Below are positions 27,754-38,958 of a DNA stretch of 64,000 bases, one piece after another; the first letter of the stretch is position 1, and each line of letters starts with the position of its first letter. The notes beneath the pieces are model-generated. The model had not been told where the DNA came from. It did not search any database and saw only the letters and a program-made list of their open reading frames with translations. Source of the DNA: Dryocola clanedunensis subsp. sulfonylureivorans (GTDB taxonomy: Bacteria > Pseudomonadota > Gammaproteobacteria > Enterobacterales > Enterobacteriaceae). The position numbers and the translations under genes were made by a program. The DNA lies in the NCBI RefSeq assembly GCF_016756775.1, contig NZ_JAERMU010000006.1, positions 1 through 64,000 on the forward strand, read 5' to 3'.

Positions 27754-28665
27754 TCATCCCTTTATTTTCGGATCCAGAGCATCCCGCAGCCCGTCTCCCA
27801 GCAGGTTAAACGCCAGCACCGTCAGGAAAATGGCCAGGCTTGGGAAAAGCGCAACATGCGGGGACATCACCATATCTGCCCTCGCTTCGTTCAGCATCGC
27901 ACCCCACTCGGGCGTAGGCGGCTGCGCCCCAAGACCAAGAAAGGACAGGCTTGCCGCTGAGATGATCGACGTCCCGATACGCATCGTGAAATAGACCACG
28001 ATGGATGAAACGGTGCCGGGTAAAATATGGCGAAAAATGATGGTCCAGTCAGATGCCCCGATACTGCGTGCCGATTCAATATATGTCTGGTGCTTCAGAA
28101 CCAGAGTATTTCCACGCACCAGACGGGCAAATGCAGGAATGCTAAAAATGGCCACGGCGATAATCACGTTGGCCATGCCGCTGCCCATGATGGCAACCAC
28201 AGCGATAGCAAGAAGGATCCCCGGGAAGGCAAAGAGCACGTCACAGATGCGCATAATCACCCGGTCCCACCAGCCTTCGTAATACCCTGCCAGCAGGCCG
28301 AAAAATGTTCCAGTTAGCGCACCAATCAACACTGAGAAAACGCCCGCCGCCAGCGAAATCTGCGCGCCAACCAGCACGCGGCTGAAGATATCTCGCCCCA
28401 GCGAATCAACGCCAAACCAGTGCAGTATTGACGGGCCTTCGTTCAGCCTGTCGTAGTCGAAGTAATTTTCCGCATCGAACGGGGCAATCCACGGTGCAAT
28501 CAGCGCGATAATTATCAGCAGTAATACAAAGGCCCCCGCGATCATCGCCACCGGCTGCTGCCGCAGCCGACGCAGAAACTCATGCCACGGCGTGCGTACA
28601 CCGTCCGGGCGGACAAGGGGCATGGCATTAAGTACAGCCTGACGTCGCCAGTTAAATAGTCGCAT
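27754..28665 (-). CDS. gsiD: Glutathione ABC transporter permease GsiD
   Basis: A 303-residue inner-membrane permease of the oligopeptide/DppC type, the same length as E. coli GsiD. The N-terminus [18 protein letters not shown] is conserved. The EAA loop that contacts the ATPase is in [20 protein letters not shown]. It is the last gene of iaaA-gsiABCD, 2 bases after gsiC. It works with GsiC as the channel, GsiB as the binding protein and GsiA as the ATPase. Confidence 0.96.
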   Translation of the reverse strand: MRLFNWRRQAVLNAMPLVRPDGVRTPWHEFLRRLRQQPVAMIAGAFVLLLIIIALIAPWIAPFDAENYFDYDRLNEGPSILHWFGVDSLGRDIFSRVLVGAQISLAAGVFSVLIGALTGTFFGLLAGYYEGWWDRVIMRICDVLFAFPGILLAIAVVAIMGSGMANVIIAVAIFSIPAFARLVRGNTLVLKHQTYIESARSIGASDWTIIFRHILPGTVSSIVVYFTMRIGTSIISAASLSFLGLGAQPPTPEWGAMLNEARADMVMSPHVALFPSLAIFLTVLAFNLLGDGLRDALDPKIKG

Positions 28666-28667
28666 CC

Positions 28668-29588
28668 TTACTTGTACCTGATTGCAGGGTTAATGGCCGC
28701 ATAGAGCAGATCCACCACCAGATTAATGACAATAAACTCCAGCGAGAACAGCAGCACTTCCGCCTGGATAACCGGGTAATCACGCATTTCAACAGAGTCC
28801 ACCAGCAGACGCCCCAGCCCCGGCCAGTTAAAGACCTTTTCCACCACGATTGAACCGCCAAGCAGGAAGCCGAACTGCAGCCCCATCATGGTGACAACCG
28901 GGATCATCGCATTGCGCAGACCATGCTTTATCACCACCAGCGCCTCACTCACTCCTTTGGCGCGAGCCGTCCGCATGTAATCCTCTTGCAGGACGTCGAC
29001 AAATGAGGCGCGCGTGAAGCGAGCCATGACCGCAGCTACCGCGGCTCCCAGAGTAATGGATGGCAAAATATAGTGCTGCCAGGTATCGGCACCAACGGTA
29101 GGTAGCCAGCCGAGCTCGACGGAAAAGACCTGCATTAACAACATACCGAGCGCAAAGGCCGGGAAAGAAATACCGGAAACGGCAATCGTCATACTGAGTC
29201 TGTCCGGCCAGCGATTTCGCCAGACGGCGGAGACGATACCGGTGAACAGCCCGAACATCACCGCCCATACCATGCTGGTGAGGGTCAGCCATAGCGTTGG
29301 CATGAAGCGGCTGGCGATCTCTTCGGAGACCGGGCGATGCGACACCATCGAGGTGCCAAAGTCACCCTGCACGACATTGGCAATAAAATGCAGGAACTGC
29401 TGCCAGAGCGGAAGATCCAGCCCCAGCTGAGTACGCACCAGGTTGATCACCTCCGCATCCGCTTCCGGCCCGGCGATGATCCGCGCAGGATCGCCCGGCA
29501 GCAGGTGAACAAACAGGAACACCAGTACCGCCACAATCAGCAGCGTCGGGATCAGGCCCAGCAGGCGTTTGAGGAAATAATTAAACAA
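28668..29588 (-). CDS. gsiC: Glutathione ABC transporter permease GsiC
   Basis: A 306-residue DppB-type permease, the same length as E. coli GsiC. The start is taken as the TTG at 29588 ([15 protein letters not shown]): it has GGAG six bases upstream and matches the E. coli start, while the ATG further upstream lies within a repeat. Membrane segments and the conserved loop [21 protein letters not shown] are visible. Between this gene and gsiB lies a BIME. Confidence 0.94.
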   Translation of the reverse strand: MFNYFLKRLLGLIPTLLIVAVLVFLFVHLLPGDPARIIAGPEADAEVINLVRTQLGLDLPLWQQFLHFIANVVQGDFGTSMVSHRPVSEEIASRFMPTLWLTLTSMVWAVMFGLFTGIVSAVWRNRWPDRLSMTIAVSGISFPAFALGMLLMQVFSVELGWLPTVGADTWQHYILPSITLGAAVAAVMARFTRASFVDVLQEDYMRTARAKGVSEALVVIKHGLRNAMIPVVTMMGLQFGFLLGGSIVVEKVFNWPGLGRLLVDSVEMRDYPVIQAEVLLFSLEFIVINLVVDLLYAAINPAIRYK

Positions 29589-29603
29589 GGAAGCTCCGTT
29601 CAC

Positions 29604-29672
29604 GTAGGGCGAGTAGCGCAACCGCTACCCGCCATATTCCCGGTGGATAACGCTTGCGCTTATCCACCCTAC
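29604..29672. repeat. Two REP-like palindromes inside the gsi operon
   Basis: Hairpins at 29604-29632 (GGGCGAGTAGCG/CGCTACCCGCC) and 29642-29672 (GGTGGATAA/TTATCCACC) separate gsiB from gsiC. Such hairpins downstream of a binding-protein gene usually protect its mRNA and lower expression of the permeases. Confidence 0.75.
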
Positions 29673-29688
29673 AACACCAGCTCCGGGG

Positions 29689-31227
29689 CTATTTCAAATC
29701 CGCTTCATCAAAGCTAAACCCGGTATCCGGCATCACATAGAAACCAGTGAGGTTTTTGCTATGGGCGGAAACCAGCTTCTCCACCACCAGCGGCACCCAC
29801 GGAGACTCTTTCCAGATCGTATCCTGAGCGTCCTTATAGAGCTTCGCTTTCTCGTCACGATGGGTGGTTTTCAGCGCGTTCGTCAGATCTTTATCCACTT
29901 TCGGATTGCTGTAGAAGGCGGTGTTGAAAAGCGTAGGCGGCCAGTTTTGCGAGGCAAACAGCGGCGACAGCGCCCAGTCCGCTTCGCCGGTGGAGGCCGT
30001 CCAGCCGGTATAGAACATTCTCACGCCGCTTTCCGCCTGGCCTTTACCCTCAACTTCGGCGGAACGCTGCCCGGCATCCATCGCCGTCACTTTCACCTTA
30101 ATCCCCACCTGCGCGAGCTGCTGTTGGGTAAACTGAAGGACTTTCTGCGCGGTACTGTGGTTGTGGGACGACCAGAGCGTTGTTGTAAAGCCGTTCGGGA
30201 ACCCGGCCTCTTTCAACAGCGCTTTTGCCTTAGCGGGATCGTACGGCCACGGTTTGAATTTTTCCGCGAAGTCGATTGAAGGCGGCACGACGCCCTCCGC
30301 CGGCGTTGCGTAACCTGCAAAGGCAACTTTCACCAGCGCCTGGCGGTTAATGGCGTAATTAATGGCCTCGCGTACTTTTGGATTGTCGAACGGCTTCTGG
30401 GTCACGTTCATGCTGATGTAGCGCTGCATGATGGACGGTGACGCAACCAAATCCAGCTTGTCGTTTTTCTCCAGGCGCGCGGCCTGCTCGTAAGGGATAG
30501 GGAAAGCAAACTGCGCTTCACCGGTTTGCAGCATTGCCGCACGGGTGTTGTTATCCACGACCGGACGCCAGGTGATGGTATCAAGTTTTGGCAGCCCCGG
30601 CTTCCAGTAGCCGGCAAACTTTTTCACCTTCACAAAATCAGTCTGATTCCAGGTGTCGAGCTGATACGGGCCGGTACCCACCGGGTGGAAACCAATATCG
30701 TTGCCGTATTTTTTCAGCGCCGCAGGGGAAATCATCGCCGTCGCCGGGTGGGCAAGGATATTGATAAACGCCGAGAACGGCTGTTTCAGCGTGATTTTTA
30801 CCGTGCTGGCATCCACCGCTTCGGTTTTAGCAATCGCCTTGTAGAGGTTATAGCGCTTCAGATGATTGTCCGGGTTGCTGGCACGGTCGAGGTTAATCTT
30901 CACCGCCTCAGCGTTAAAGTCTGTCCCGTCCTGGAACTTCACACCCGAACGCAGCTTAATGGTGTAAACCAGCCCGTCGTCAGAAACTTTATAACTTTCC
31001 GCCAGCACATTTTGCAGCTTCATGTCTTTATCCAGGCCAAACAGCCCCTGATAAAACGACTTAGCCACCGCCTGAGAAAGCGTGTCGTTGGCATCATACG
31101 GGTCAAGCGTCGTGAAATTGGAGGCAACGGCTACCACAACATCTTTGGCAGCGAACGCCGGCGCGGCGAGGACGGAGGACGCAAGGCCCGCCGCCAGCAG
31201 CCATTTTGTATGCATGTTCAGTGTCAT
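29689..31227 (-). CDS. gsiB: Glutathione-binding protein GsiB
   Basis: A 512-residue periplasmic solute-binding protein of family SBP_bac_5, equal in length to E. coli GsiB. The signal peptide ends near APAFAAKD. Conserved blocks are [28 protein letters not shown] and [12 protein letters not shown]. The ATG at 31227 has AGGAG six bases upstream; an ATG four codons later is possible. It delivers glutathione to GsiCD. Confidence 0.96.
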   Translation of the reverse strand: MTLNMHTKWLLAAGLASSVLAAPAFAAKDVVVAVASNFTTLDPYDANDTLSQAVAKSFYQGLFGLDKDMKLQNVLAESYKVSDDGLVYTIKLRSGVKFQDGTDFNAEAVKINLDRASNPDNHLKRYNLYKAIAKTEAVDASTVKITLKQPFSAFINILAHPATAMISPAALKKYGNDIGFHPVGTGPYQLDTWNQTDFVKVKKFAGYWKPGLPKLDTITWRPVVDNNTRAAMLQTGEAQFAFPIPYEQAARLEKNDKLDLVASPSIMQRYISMNVTQKPFDNPKVREAINYAINRQALVKVAFAGYATPAEGVVPPSIDFAEKFKPWPYDPAKAKALLKEAGFPNGFTTTLWSSHNHSTAQKVLQFTQQQLAQVGIKVKVTAMDAGQRSAEVEGKGQAESGVRMFYTGWTASTGEADWALSPLFASQNWPPTLFNTAFYSNPKVDKDLTNALKTTHRDEKAKLYKDAQDTIWKESPWVPLVVEKLVSAHSKNLTGFYVMPDTGFSFDEADLK

Positions 31228-31250
31228 TCTTATTCTCCTGTTGTCCCTGC

Positions 31251-33125
31251 CTAAATATGGTTATCACTGGTGCCAATCGGGTGGCGGGCGACAAAGTGCC
31301 CGGGCCCAACGGCAATCAGCGGCGCCACGTACGGATCGTCCCCAACGCTGCGTGTATTGCTGGGGATCTCATCGGAAAGCAAAACGGGTTTCGCCCGACG
31401 GTGCGTCGGATCGGCCACCGGCACGGCAGCCATCAGCCTGCGGGTATAAGGATGCTGTGGGTTTTCAAATACCTCACGACGCGGGCCAATCTCTACAATT
31501 TGTCCCAGGTACATCACCGCAACCCGGTGGCAGATCCGCTCCACCACGGCCATATCGTGGGAAATAAACAAAAAGGCGATGCCAAATTCACGCTGTAAAT
31601 CGAGCAGCAGATTGATGATTTGCGCGCGGATGGACACGTCCAGCGCCGAAACGGACTCATCGGCAATCACCACTTTAGGATTCAGCGCCAGCGCCCGCGC
31701 AATGCAAATGCGCTGTCGCTGGCCGCCGGAGAACTCGTGCGGATAGCGCCACGCGTGCTCCGGCAAAAGCCCTACTCGTTCCAGCAGCCACGCCACCCGC
31801 CGCTCTGCTTCTGCTCTCGGCATCACGTTATGCACCAGCAAAGGCTCCATAACGGAATAGCCCACGGTCAGACGTGGGTCGAGGGAGGCATAGGGATCCT
31901 GGAAGATAAATTGAATGTCTTTACGAATGTGCTGCATTTGCGCATTGGGTAAGTTATCGATGCGCTGGCCATTAAAATGGATGCTGCCGCCCTGATTCTC
32001 AACCAGACGCAGCAAAGCTCGCCCGGTGGTTGATTTGCCGCTGCCGGATTCGCCCACCAGCCCCAGCGTTTCGCCAGGCCATAAATCGAAACTCACTTTT
32101 TCTACCGCATGAACTTGCTTCGTCACACGATTCAGAATGCCGCTGCGGATGTCGAAACGAGTGGTCAGTTCTTTCACCTCAAGGACTGGCGTCGCCCCTT
32201 CGGGGATCGTGTTCTGTTCGGTTTCCGGTTCGGACTTATCCGGGTCGCTCGGATTAAGCAAAGGAAATTTGCGCGGGAGATCCTGGCCTGCCATAGCTCC
32301 CAGACGCGGCACGGCGGAGAGCAGAGCTTTGGTATAAGGATGAACGGGCGCACGAAATATTTGCTCAACGCTGCCCGTTTCTACCGCTTCACCGCCGTAC
32401 ATCACCAGCACGCGGTCCGCGATGTCCGCCACCACGCCCATATCGTGGGTGATAAAAATAACGCCCATCTCCATTTCATCCTGCAAGACGCGGATAAGCT
32501 GGAGGATCTGCGCCTGGATAGTCACATCCAGCGCCGTCGTGGGTTCATCGGCAATCAATACCGCCGGTCGGCACGAGAGGGCCATGGCAATCATGACACG
32601 CTGGCGCATACCGCCGGAGAGCTGATGAGGGTAGCGCCCAAGAATGGCTTTCGCCTCAGGGATACGCACGCGTTCGAGCATGCGCTGGGCTTCCAGCATG
32701 GCCGCCCGTTTATCCAGCCCCTGATGCAGGCGAATAGACTCGGCGATTTGCTCGCCCACCGGGAAGACCGGATTCAGTGAGGTCATCGGCTCCTGGAAGA
32801 TCATGGCGATATCCGCGCCGCGCACTCCCCGCATCTGCGAGTTGCTCAGTTCATTCGGCCTGATAACCTGTTTGTTGCGACGGCGCAAAAGAAATTCATC
32901 GCCAGACACCTGCCCGCCGGACTGTTCCAGCAAGCGCATCAGCGCCAGCGCGGTGACCGATTTCCCTGAGCCAGACTCCCCGACAATCGCCAGCGTTTCC
33001 CCGCGTTTAAGATCGAAAGAAAGCTTGCGCACCGCATCGCTGAACACCTTGTCCTGGCGGAAACGGATGCTCAGATTGCGGATCGACAACACGCGATCGT
33101 CCGGCAGTTCATGGCTATGCGGCAT
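31251..33125 (-). CDS. gsiA: Glutathione ABC transporter ATPase GsiA
   Basis: A 624-residue fusion of two ABC ATPase domains. Walker A motifs occur in [10 protein letters not shown] and [10 protein letters not shown]; signature motifs LSGGMRQR and FSGGQRQR; Walker B in VLIADEP and VVIADES. The ATG at 33125 shares one base with the iaaA stop, so translation is coupled. The in-frame TTG one codon upstream is ignored. It powers uptake of glutathione by GsiBCD. Confidence 0.96.
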   Translation of the reverse strand: MPHSHELPDDRVLSIRNLSIRFRQDKVFSDAVRKLSFDLKRGETLAIVGESGSGKSVTALALMRLLEQSGGQVSGDEFLLRRRNKQVIRPNELSNSQMRGVRGADIAMIFQEPMTSLNPVFPVGEQIAESIRLHQGLDKRAAMLEAQRMLERVRIPEAKAILGRYPHQLSGGMRQRVMIAMALSCRPAVLIADEPTTALDVTIQAQILQLIRVLQDEMEMGVIFITHDMGVVADIADRVLVMYGGEAVETGSVEQIFRAPVHPYTKALLSAVPRLGAMAGQDLPRKFPLLNPSDPDKSEPETEQNTIPEGATPVLEVKELTTRFDIRSGILNRVTKQVHAVEKVSFDLWPGETLGLVGESGSGKSTTGRALLRLVENQGGSIHFNGQRIDNLPNAQMQHIRKDIQFIFQDPYASLDPRLTVGYSVMEPLLVHNVMPRAEAERRVAWLLERVGLLPEHAWRYPHEFSGGQRQRICIARALALNPKVVIADESVSALDVSIRAQIINLLLDLQREFGIAFLFISHDMAVVERICHRVAVMYLGQIVEIGPRREVFENPQHPYTRRLMAAVPVADPTHRRAKPVLLSDEIPSNTRSVGDDPYVAPLIAVGPGHFVARHPIGTSDNHI

Positions 33126-34078
33126 CAACGCTCCTGGTCACGGTAGATTCCTACGCTTGGAGCATCACCTGCATAACCATAGCCACGGTACATCCCCTCG
33201 CTGTTGAACGGCAGCGCTACGTTACCCTCATTGTCGATAGCGATAGCGCCACCGACTCCGTTCAGCGCCGGGAGTTTTTCCATGATGACGCGTTCGGTGG
33301 CCTGGTGGAGGCTAAGCCCACCGTATTCCATAAGGGCCGCGATGTCGTACGCCGCAAGCGTGCGCATAAAGACTTCGCCAGTACCGGTACAAGAGACGGC
33401 AACGTTGGCGTTATTAGCGTAGCAGCCCGCGCCCACGATCGGTGAATCACCCACCCTGCCCGGCAGTTTATTGGTCATACCGCCGGTGGACGTGGCGGCA
33501 GCCAGATTACCGAATTTATCCAGCGCCACGGCACCCACGGTGCCAAATTTGTGGTCAGGATCGAGAGGTTCATGGCTGGAATGATCCAGCACGGTTTGAT
33601 GATTTTCCCGCGCCCGCTGAAGTTGCTCCCAGCGTTCTTCGGTGGAAAAAATCTCCGATGACACAGGTTCCAGACCGTGTTGCTGAGCAAATGTCTCTGC
33701 GCCTTCACTGATTAACAGCACGTGGGGGCTGTGTTCCAGCACCGCACGCGCGGCAAGAATGGGGTTACGGATATGGCTTACACCCGCAACGGCTCCCGCG
33801 TTCAGCGTATTGCCATCCATCACACAGGCATCCAGCTCGTGGGTACCCGCATGGGTAAACACCGCGCCGATACCCGCATTAAATAACGGATTCTCTTCCA
33901 GCAGGCGAACGGCCTCGGTGACGGCATCCAGCGCGCTACCGCCAGCTTCGAGGATAGCCTGACCCGCTTCGATAATCGCCGAAAGCGCCTGGATGTACTG
34001 CTGCTCTTTCTCAGCGCTTAGCTGCGATCGAGTGATTGCACCTGCTCCGCCGTGGATGGCGATTACCGCTTTGTTCAT
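33125..34078 (-). CDS. iaaA: Isoaspartyl peptidase / L-asparaginase IaaA
   Basis: A 317-residue Ntn hydrolase that cleaves itself before the catalytic Thr in GTVGAVALD (about residue 175) into alpha and beta subunits. The N-terminal [16 protein letters not shown]-type loop ([12 protein letters not shown]) and CTGTGEVF are conserved with E. coli IaaA (321 aa). It splits isoaspartyl dipeptides and has low asparaginase activity. It is the first gene of the gsi operon, which links it to peptide and glutathione use. Confidence 0.95.
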   Translation of the reverse strand: MNKAVIAIHGGAGAITRSQLSAEKEQQYIQALSAIIEAGQAILEAGGSALDAVTEAVRLLEENPLFNAGIGAVFTHAGTHELDACVMDGNTLNAGAVAGVSHIRNPILAARAVLEHSPHVLLISEGAETFAQQHGLEPVSSEIFSTEERWEQLQRARENHQTVLDHSSHEPLDPDHKFGTVGAVALDKFGNLAAATSTGGMTNKLPGRVGDSPIVGAGCYANNANVAVSCTGTGEVFMRTLAAYDIAALMEYGGLSLHQATERVIMEKLPALNGVGGAIAIDNEGNVALPFNSEGMYRGYGYAGDAPSVGIYRDQER

Positions 34079-34291
34079 ACCGACATAGCCTTGTGATAAT
34101 TGTTAGTGGCAGCGTTTTTTCTATAATTATCAGAATTGTTGCGAAATCTTCATTCGATTTTCGACTATAGAAAGATGTAAATGTGTTGTAAAGGAAATTG
34201 ACCTTTTGTCGTCTCCCGAACGGAACATTCAGTCGATGCGCTTTATCTGCCATAATATGCCCCTTACTTTGCCCCCGCCGCAGGAGTTTTC

Positions 34292-35524
34292 ATGGAATTT
34301 AACGCCGGGCTAATCCCCCTGGAAAGCGCGATGGAGCAGATGCTCTCGCGCATTGTCCCTGTCACCGAAACGCAGACCGTTCCTTTATTACAGGCTAATG
34401 GGCGCATTACCGCGCACCCTGTCACTTCGCCGATTGATGTTCCCAGCTTCGACAACTCCGCGATGGATGGCTATGCGGTACGCATCAGCGATATCGCTGC
34501 GGGCGGCGCTTTACCCGTTGCCGGGAAAGCCTTTGCCGGACAGCCTTTTACCGGTGAGTGGCCGGCTGGCACCTGCGTAAGAATCATGACCGGCGCGCCC
34601 GTGCCTGAAGGCGCAGAAGCCGTCGTCATGCAGGAGGAGGCTGAAGTGACGGAAAGTGGCGTGCGCATCAATGCGGCCGTGACTAACGGACAAAATATCC
34701 GCCTGCGTGGGGAAGATATTCGTCAGGGAGGCAGCGTGCTGCCTGCCGGGAAAAAACTGTCTGCGGCCGAACTGCCGCTCATCGCCTCGCTGGGTATCCC
34801 GAAAGTCGAAGTGGTACGAAAAGTCCGCGCGGCGGTGTTCTCCACCGGTGATGAGCTGCAGCTGCCGGGCCAGCCGCTGGGTGAAGGACAAATTTACGAC
34901 ACCAACCGACTGGCGGTGCATCTGATGCTCGAACAGCTCGGCTGTGAGGTTATCGATTTAGGGATTATCAAGGACGAGCCTGAAGCCCTGCGCGCGGCTT
35001 TTATCGAGGCGGACAGCCAGGCCGACGTGGTGATCAGCAGCGGCGGCGTCTCCGTCGGCGAAGCGGATTACACCAAACAGCTGCTGGAAGAGCTGGGAGA
35101 AGTCGGCTTCTGGAAGCTGGCCATCAAGCCGGGCAAACCCTTTGCGTTTGGCCGCCTGCAAAACAGCTGGTTCTGCGGCCTGCCCGGCAACCCGGTTTCC
35201 GCCGCGCTGACCTTCTATCAGCTCGTTCAGCCGTTGCTGGCTAAGCTTAGCGGCCAGCAGGGTAATGCGCTGCCGCCACGCAGCCGCGCCCGCACCGTAG
35301 GCAAACTGAAAAAAGCACCGGGTCGTCTGGATTTCCAGCGTGGGATCGTGCGCACCGGCGAAGACGGCCAGCTGGAGGTGCTCAGCACCGGCCACCAGGG
35401 TTCCCATATTTTCAGCTCGTTCAGCCAGGCCAACTGCTTTATCGTGCTGGAGCGCGAGCGCGGCAACGTTGAGGCCGGCGACTGGGTGGAGATCGAGCCG
35501 TTTAACGCGCTGTTTGGAGGCTAA
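34292..35524 (+). CDS. moeA: Molybdopterin molybdenumtransferase MoeA
   Basis: A 410-residue enzyme that inserts molybdate into adenylylated molybdopterin, finishing the Mo cofactor. Blocks visible are [55 protein letters not shown] and LPGNPVSA. A strong ribosome site (CAGGAG) precedes the ATG. A candidate -10 (CATAAT, 34251-34256) lies in the gap shared with the divergent iaaA. It is required for the periplasmic Mo enzyme at 3478-8056 among others. Confidence 0.97.
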   Translation: MEFNAGLIPLESAMEQMLSRIVPVTETQTVPLLQANGRITAHPVTSPIDVPSFDNSAMDGYAVRISDIAAGGALPVAGKAFAGQPFTGEWPAGTCVRIMTGAPVPEGAEAVVMQEEAEVTESGVRINAAVTNGQNIRLRGEDIRQGGSVLPAGKKLSAAELPLIASLGIPKVEVVRKVRAAVFSTGDELQLPGQPLGEGQIYDTNRLAVHLMLEQLGCEVIDLGIIKDEPEALRAAFIEADSQADVVISSGGVSVGEADYTKQLLEELGEVGFWKLAIKPGKPFAFGRLQNSWFCGLPGNPVSAALTFYQLVQPLLAKLSGQQGNALPPRSRARTVGKLKKAPGRLDFQRGIVRTGEDGQLEVLSTGHQGSHIFSSFSQANCFIVLERERGNVEAGDWVEIEPFNALFGG

Positions 35525-35525
35525 G

Positions 35526-36287
35526 GTGGCGGAAATACTCAGCGATAGCGAAATGCTGCGCTATAACCGCCAGATTATTCTGCGTGGTTTCGACTTCGAC
35601 GGACAGGAGGCGCTGAAAGCAGCGCGCGTGCTGGTCGTCGGGCTCGGCGGGCTGGGCTGTGCCGCCGCGCAGTATCTCGCGGCGGCAGGTGTGGGCCATC
35701 TCACGCTGCTGGATTTCGACACCGTTGCCCTCTCTAATTTGCAGCGCCAGACGCTGCACAGCGATGCAACGATCGGCCAGCCAAAAGTGGAGTCCGCCCG
35801 CCGCGCGCTGGCGCTCATCAATCCACATGTTTCGCTGTCGACGATAAATGCCCTGCTCGATGCGCCGCAGCTTGCCGCCGAGGTGGAAAAGCACCATCTG
35901 GTGCTGGACTGCACGGATAACGTGACCATCCGCAACCAGCTAAACCAGCGCTGCTTTAACGCCAAAAAGCCGCTGGTCAGCGGCGCGGCAATTCGTATGG
36001 AAGGGCAAATCAGCGTCTTTACGTACCAGGAAAACGAACCCTGCTACCGTTGCCTGAGCCGCCTGTTTGGCGAAAATGCGCTGACCTGCGTCGAGGCGGG
36101 CGTGATGTCACCGCTGGTAGGGGTGATTGGCTCGTTGCAGGCAATGGAAGCCATCAAGCTGCTGACCAGCTACGGCACGCCGGCGAGCGGGAAAATCGTG
36201 ATGTACGATGCGATGACCTGCCAGTTCCGCGAAATGAAGCTGCCGCGTCACCCGCAGTGTGACGTTTGTGGCTCTCACTCATCATAA
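35526..36287 (+). CDS. moeB: Molybdopterin-synthase adenylyltransferase MoeB
   Basis: A 253-residue E1-like enzyme that adenylylates the C-terminal glycine of MoaD. The start is the GTG at 35526, one base after the moeA stop, because the E. coli protein aligns from this point (VAEILSDSEMLRYNRQIIL). The ATP loop is GLGGLGCAAAQYLAAAG. Zinc cysteines are in CYRC and CDVCG. Its last 13 bases overlap the end of the convergent LacI-type gene. Confidence 0.96.
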   Translation: MAEILSDSEMLRYNRQIILRGFDFDGQEALKAARVLVVGLGGLGCAAAQYLAAAGVGHLTLLDFDTVALSNLQRQTLHSDATIGQPKVESARRALALINPHVSLSTINALLDAPQLAAEVEKHHLVLDCTDNVTIRNQLNQRCFNAKKPLVSGAAIRMEGQISVFTYQENEPCYRCLSRLFGENALTCVEAGVMSPLVGVIGSLQAMEAIKLLTSYGTPASGKIVMYDAMTCQFREMKLPRHPQCDVCGSHSS

Positions 36288-37348
36288 AGCCCCTGATTGC
36301 TGACCGCCGTATGACTCTTATTGGGACGAATACGGCGGACAGAATCCCGCACCGCAAGCGTTCCATTTAGCAGCAAGTTTCCCACTGGGGCATCAGGACG
36401 AATAAGCCGCTGTTGCAGTATATGCACGGCCTCCTCGCCCAGTTCGTCCCGCGGAACATGTACGGACGTCAGCGGCACATCATGAATGGCGGCAAGATTA
36501 AAGCCGTCGATGCTCATCACCGACATATCCTGCGGCACGCGCAGCCCTGCCTTTTGCAGGGCGCTTACCGCGCCTGCCGCCATAAAATCTCCGCCGACCA
36601 GCAGCGCGCTGGGCAATTCGCCGCGCGGCGTGCTTTGCAAAAACTCAGCGACTAACTGCTCGCTCTCTTTGGCGCTGAAACTTTGGGCGGCGATCAGATG
36701 CCGTTCTTCATCGAACGGTAAATTATGGCGCTCCCGGGCATCGCGGATACCCGCCAGGCGCAGCTCCATCGTGTAGCGCCTCAGGCAAAGCAGGTTCAGC
36801 ACGCTCCGGTGGCCCAGTTCAAAAAGATAGCTGGCCGCAAAGTCGCCTGTCAGCTGATGATCCGGGGCAACGCCGGGCAGGCGCATCTTGCGGTCCCGGC
36901 AGTTAATCAGCACGCAGGGCCGGGCGAGGTCGGCCGCCAGATCGTGAATATGGGGATCGTCAATCCCCAGCAGAATCGCAGCTTCGGTCCCCTCTTCATT
37001 CATTTTGCTCAGAAAAAGGTTCGCATCGCAGTCCTGCTCTTCTAAAGCACAGTAGCGCAGCCGCACATCGTGGGGGGCCAGCGCTTTGCTGATGCCCTGA
37101 ATGACACGGTAGTAAAAAACGTCTGAGCGCTCATCAAAGGCGCGCTGCGGGGCAAAAACGACAAGGCTATTAAGCAGCAGTCTCCCCGCAGCCATTCCTT
37201 TGAGCACGCCATTTTGCTCGGCGCAGCTCAGCACGCGCTGCTTCGCGGCTTCGCTGGTGTTGGCCTTACCCGCAAGCACCCGGGAAACCGTGCTGATGGA
37301 AAGCCCCGTTTGCGCCGCAATTTCAGCGATTTTTAGCTTTTTACTCAT
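36275..37348 (-). CDS. LacI-family transcriptional repressor
   Basis: A 357-residue regulator with the LacI helix-turn-helix at the N-terminus (KIAEIAAQTGLSISTVSRVL, about 5-25) and a periplasmic-binding-protein-like sensor domain (about 60-330). The ATG at 37348 is preferred; an ATG six codons upstream has no ribosome site. It is divergent from the MFS transporter and GH31 glycosidase and so probably controls them through a palindrome in the gap. The inducer is likely a glycoside taken up by the transporter; it is not known. Its 3' end overlaps moeB tail to tail by 13 bases. Confidence 0.9.
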   Translation of the reverse strand: MSKKLKIAEIAAQTGLSISTVSRVLAGKANTSEAAKQRVLSCAEQNGVLKGMAAGRLLLNSLVVFAPQRAFDERSDVFYYRVIQGISKALAPHDVRLRYCALEEQDCDANLFLSKMNEEGTEAAILLGIDDPHIHDLAADLARPCVLINCRDRKMRLPGVAPDHQLTGDFAASYLFELGHRSVLNLLCLRRYTMELRLAGIRDARERHNLPFDEERHLIAAQSFSAKESEQLVAEFLQSTPRGELPSALLVGGDFMAAGAVSALQKAGLRVPQDMSVMSIDGFNLAAIHDVPLTSVHVPRDELGEEAVHILQQRLIRPDAPVGNLLLNGTLAVRDSVRRIRPNKSHTAVSNQGLYDE

Positions 37349-37587
37349 TCTGTGATCCGCGCCCATTTCATAAATGAAAAAATTTTCACCACCCCATCTT
37401 TAGCGCAAACTGCGCCTTACGTGCTTTTAAAAAGCGAATAAACGGCAGTCTGTGAAAAAATTCTCATTAATTCTCCTGTTGGACAGTTTATAACTCAATT
37501 AGTCTCAATTTGTCGAACAGGTTAAATCTGCGCGGCAAACACCTTCCAATAATAAATAGATTAATCATGTATTTAAAAACAAATTTC

Positions 37588-37603
37588 AACAACCCTGGTT
37601 GTT
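37588..37603. promoter_or_regulatory. Palindromic operator candidate for the LacI-type regulator
   Basis: AACAACC-CT-GGTTGTT has perfect 7-base arms and lies 40 bases before the MFS start codon. A weaker dyad, GCGCA-N3-TGCGC (37403-37415), lies near the regulator start. LacI-type operators are palindromes of about this size, though usually with a CG centre. Confidence 0.45.
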
Positions 37604-37642
37604 ATACCAATTAGATAGATACGCTGCTACCTGGAGAACGAC

Positions 37643-38944
37643 ATGAGTCATGGCATACAACAGGACGTCACGGCGGTAAAAGCTAAACGTACCATTCGTA
37701 ACCTGCGCTGGTGGGTGCTGGTGCTGTTTTTACTCGGCGTGACCGTGAACTACATTACCCGCAACTCGCTGGGGATCCTCGCCCCGGAATTAAAAACCAG
37801 CCTTGGCATTACCACCGAACAATATTCATGGATCGTCGGCGCTTTCCAGCTGGCCTACACCCTCTTCCAGCCCATTTGCGGCTGGCTGATCGACGTGATA
37901 GGCCTGAAGCTTGGCTTCCTGGTCTGCGCCGGGATCTGGGCCGTGGTCTGTATGCTGCACGCCGGTGCCGGGAGCTGGTTACAGCTTGCTATCCTGCGTT
38001 TCTTTATGGGGGGAGCAGAAGCGGCGGCAACGCCTGCCAATGCCAAAACCATCGGTGAATGGTTCCCGAAAAAAGAGCGTCCCGTTGCCGCAGGCTGGGC
38101 CGGAGTGGGCTTCTCCATCGGTGCGATGCTGGCCCCGCCGATCATCTACTTTGCGCATGCCTCTTTCGGCTGGCAGGGCGCGTTTATGTTCACCGGCGTG
38201 CTGGCCATGCTGTGGGTCATTCTGTGGTGGCTGTTCTATCACAACCCCGAGCAGCATCCGAATCTGAGCAAAGACGAACTCGCCTTCATCAAGCAGGATA
38301 ACGAGCCTCCGGCGGTGCGCCTGCCCTTCCTGACCGCGCTGAAAACCGTGGGTAAAAACAAACGCTTCTACGGTATCGCCATTCCGGCGTTTATGGCCGA
38401 ACCCGCCTGGGCCGTCCTGAGCTTTTGGGTGCCGCTCTATCTGGCCAGCGAGCGCGGTATGGATCTTAAGCAAATTGCCATGTTCGCCTGGCTCCCCTTC
38501 CTGGCCGCCGACCTCGGCAGCGTGGCGAGTGGCTATCTCACTAAGCTTTACACCCGCTGGTTCGGCTGTACGCGGACAAACTCGATAGTGGCAAGTTCGG
38601 TCACCGGCGCTTTCCTGATGATCTCGCTGGCCTTAGTCGCCATCACCAAAGATCCCTATATCACCATCGCGCTGATCTCCGTGGGCGGCTTCGGGCACCA
38701 GATCATCTCCTGCATGCTGAGCGCGCTGGTTGTCGATTCATTCGATAAGGGCCAGATGGCAACCGTCAACGGAATGCGTGGCTCCGCGGCCTGGATCGCC
38801 AGCTTCCTCTTCTCGCTGCTGATTGGCGTCACCGCCGACAAGATTGGCTACAACCCGCTGTTTATCGCCATGGGCTTCTTTGACCTGATTGGCGCCGTAT
38901 TCCTGGTTTCTTTTATTGCTGAACGCCGCGCTAAGCGTGCCTGA
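37643..38944 (+). CDS. MFS transporter of the anion:cation symporter (hexuronate-like) family
   Basis: A 433-residue inner-membrane carrier with 12 membrane segments. NYITRNSLGILAPELKTSLG, GGAEAAATPANAKTIGEWFP and the GWAGVGFSIGAMLAPP loop place it with the ACS family (ExuT, GudP and relatives). The ribosome site GGAGAACGAC precedes the ATG. It is 14 bases before the GH31 gene, so it most likely imports the glycoside or the sugar acid handled by that enzyme. Substrate is unknown. Confidence 0.9.
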   Translation: MSHGIQQDVTAVKAKRTIRNLRWWVLVLFLLGVTVNYITRNSLGILAPELKTSLGITTEQYSWIVGAFQLAYTLFQPICGWLIDVIGLKLGFLVCAGIWAVVCMLHAGAGSWLQLAILRFFMGGAEAAATPANAKTIGEWFPKKERPVAAGWAGVGFSIGAMLAPPIIYFAHASFGWQGAFMFTGVLAMLWVILWWLFYHNPEQHPNLSKDELAFIKQDNEPPAVRLPFLTALKTVGKNKRFYGIAIPAFMAEPAWAVLSFWVPLYLASERGMDLKQIAMFAWLPFLAADLGSVASGYLTKLYTRWFGCTRTNSIVASSVTGAFLMISLALVAITKDPYITIALISVGGFGHQIISCMLSALVVDSFDKGQMATVNGMRGSAAWIASFLFSLLIGVTADKIGYNPLFIAMGFFDLIGAVFLVSFIAERRAKRA

Positions 38945-38958
38945 AATGGATTGTGAAC

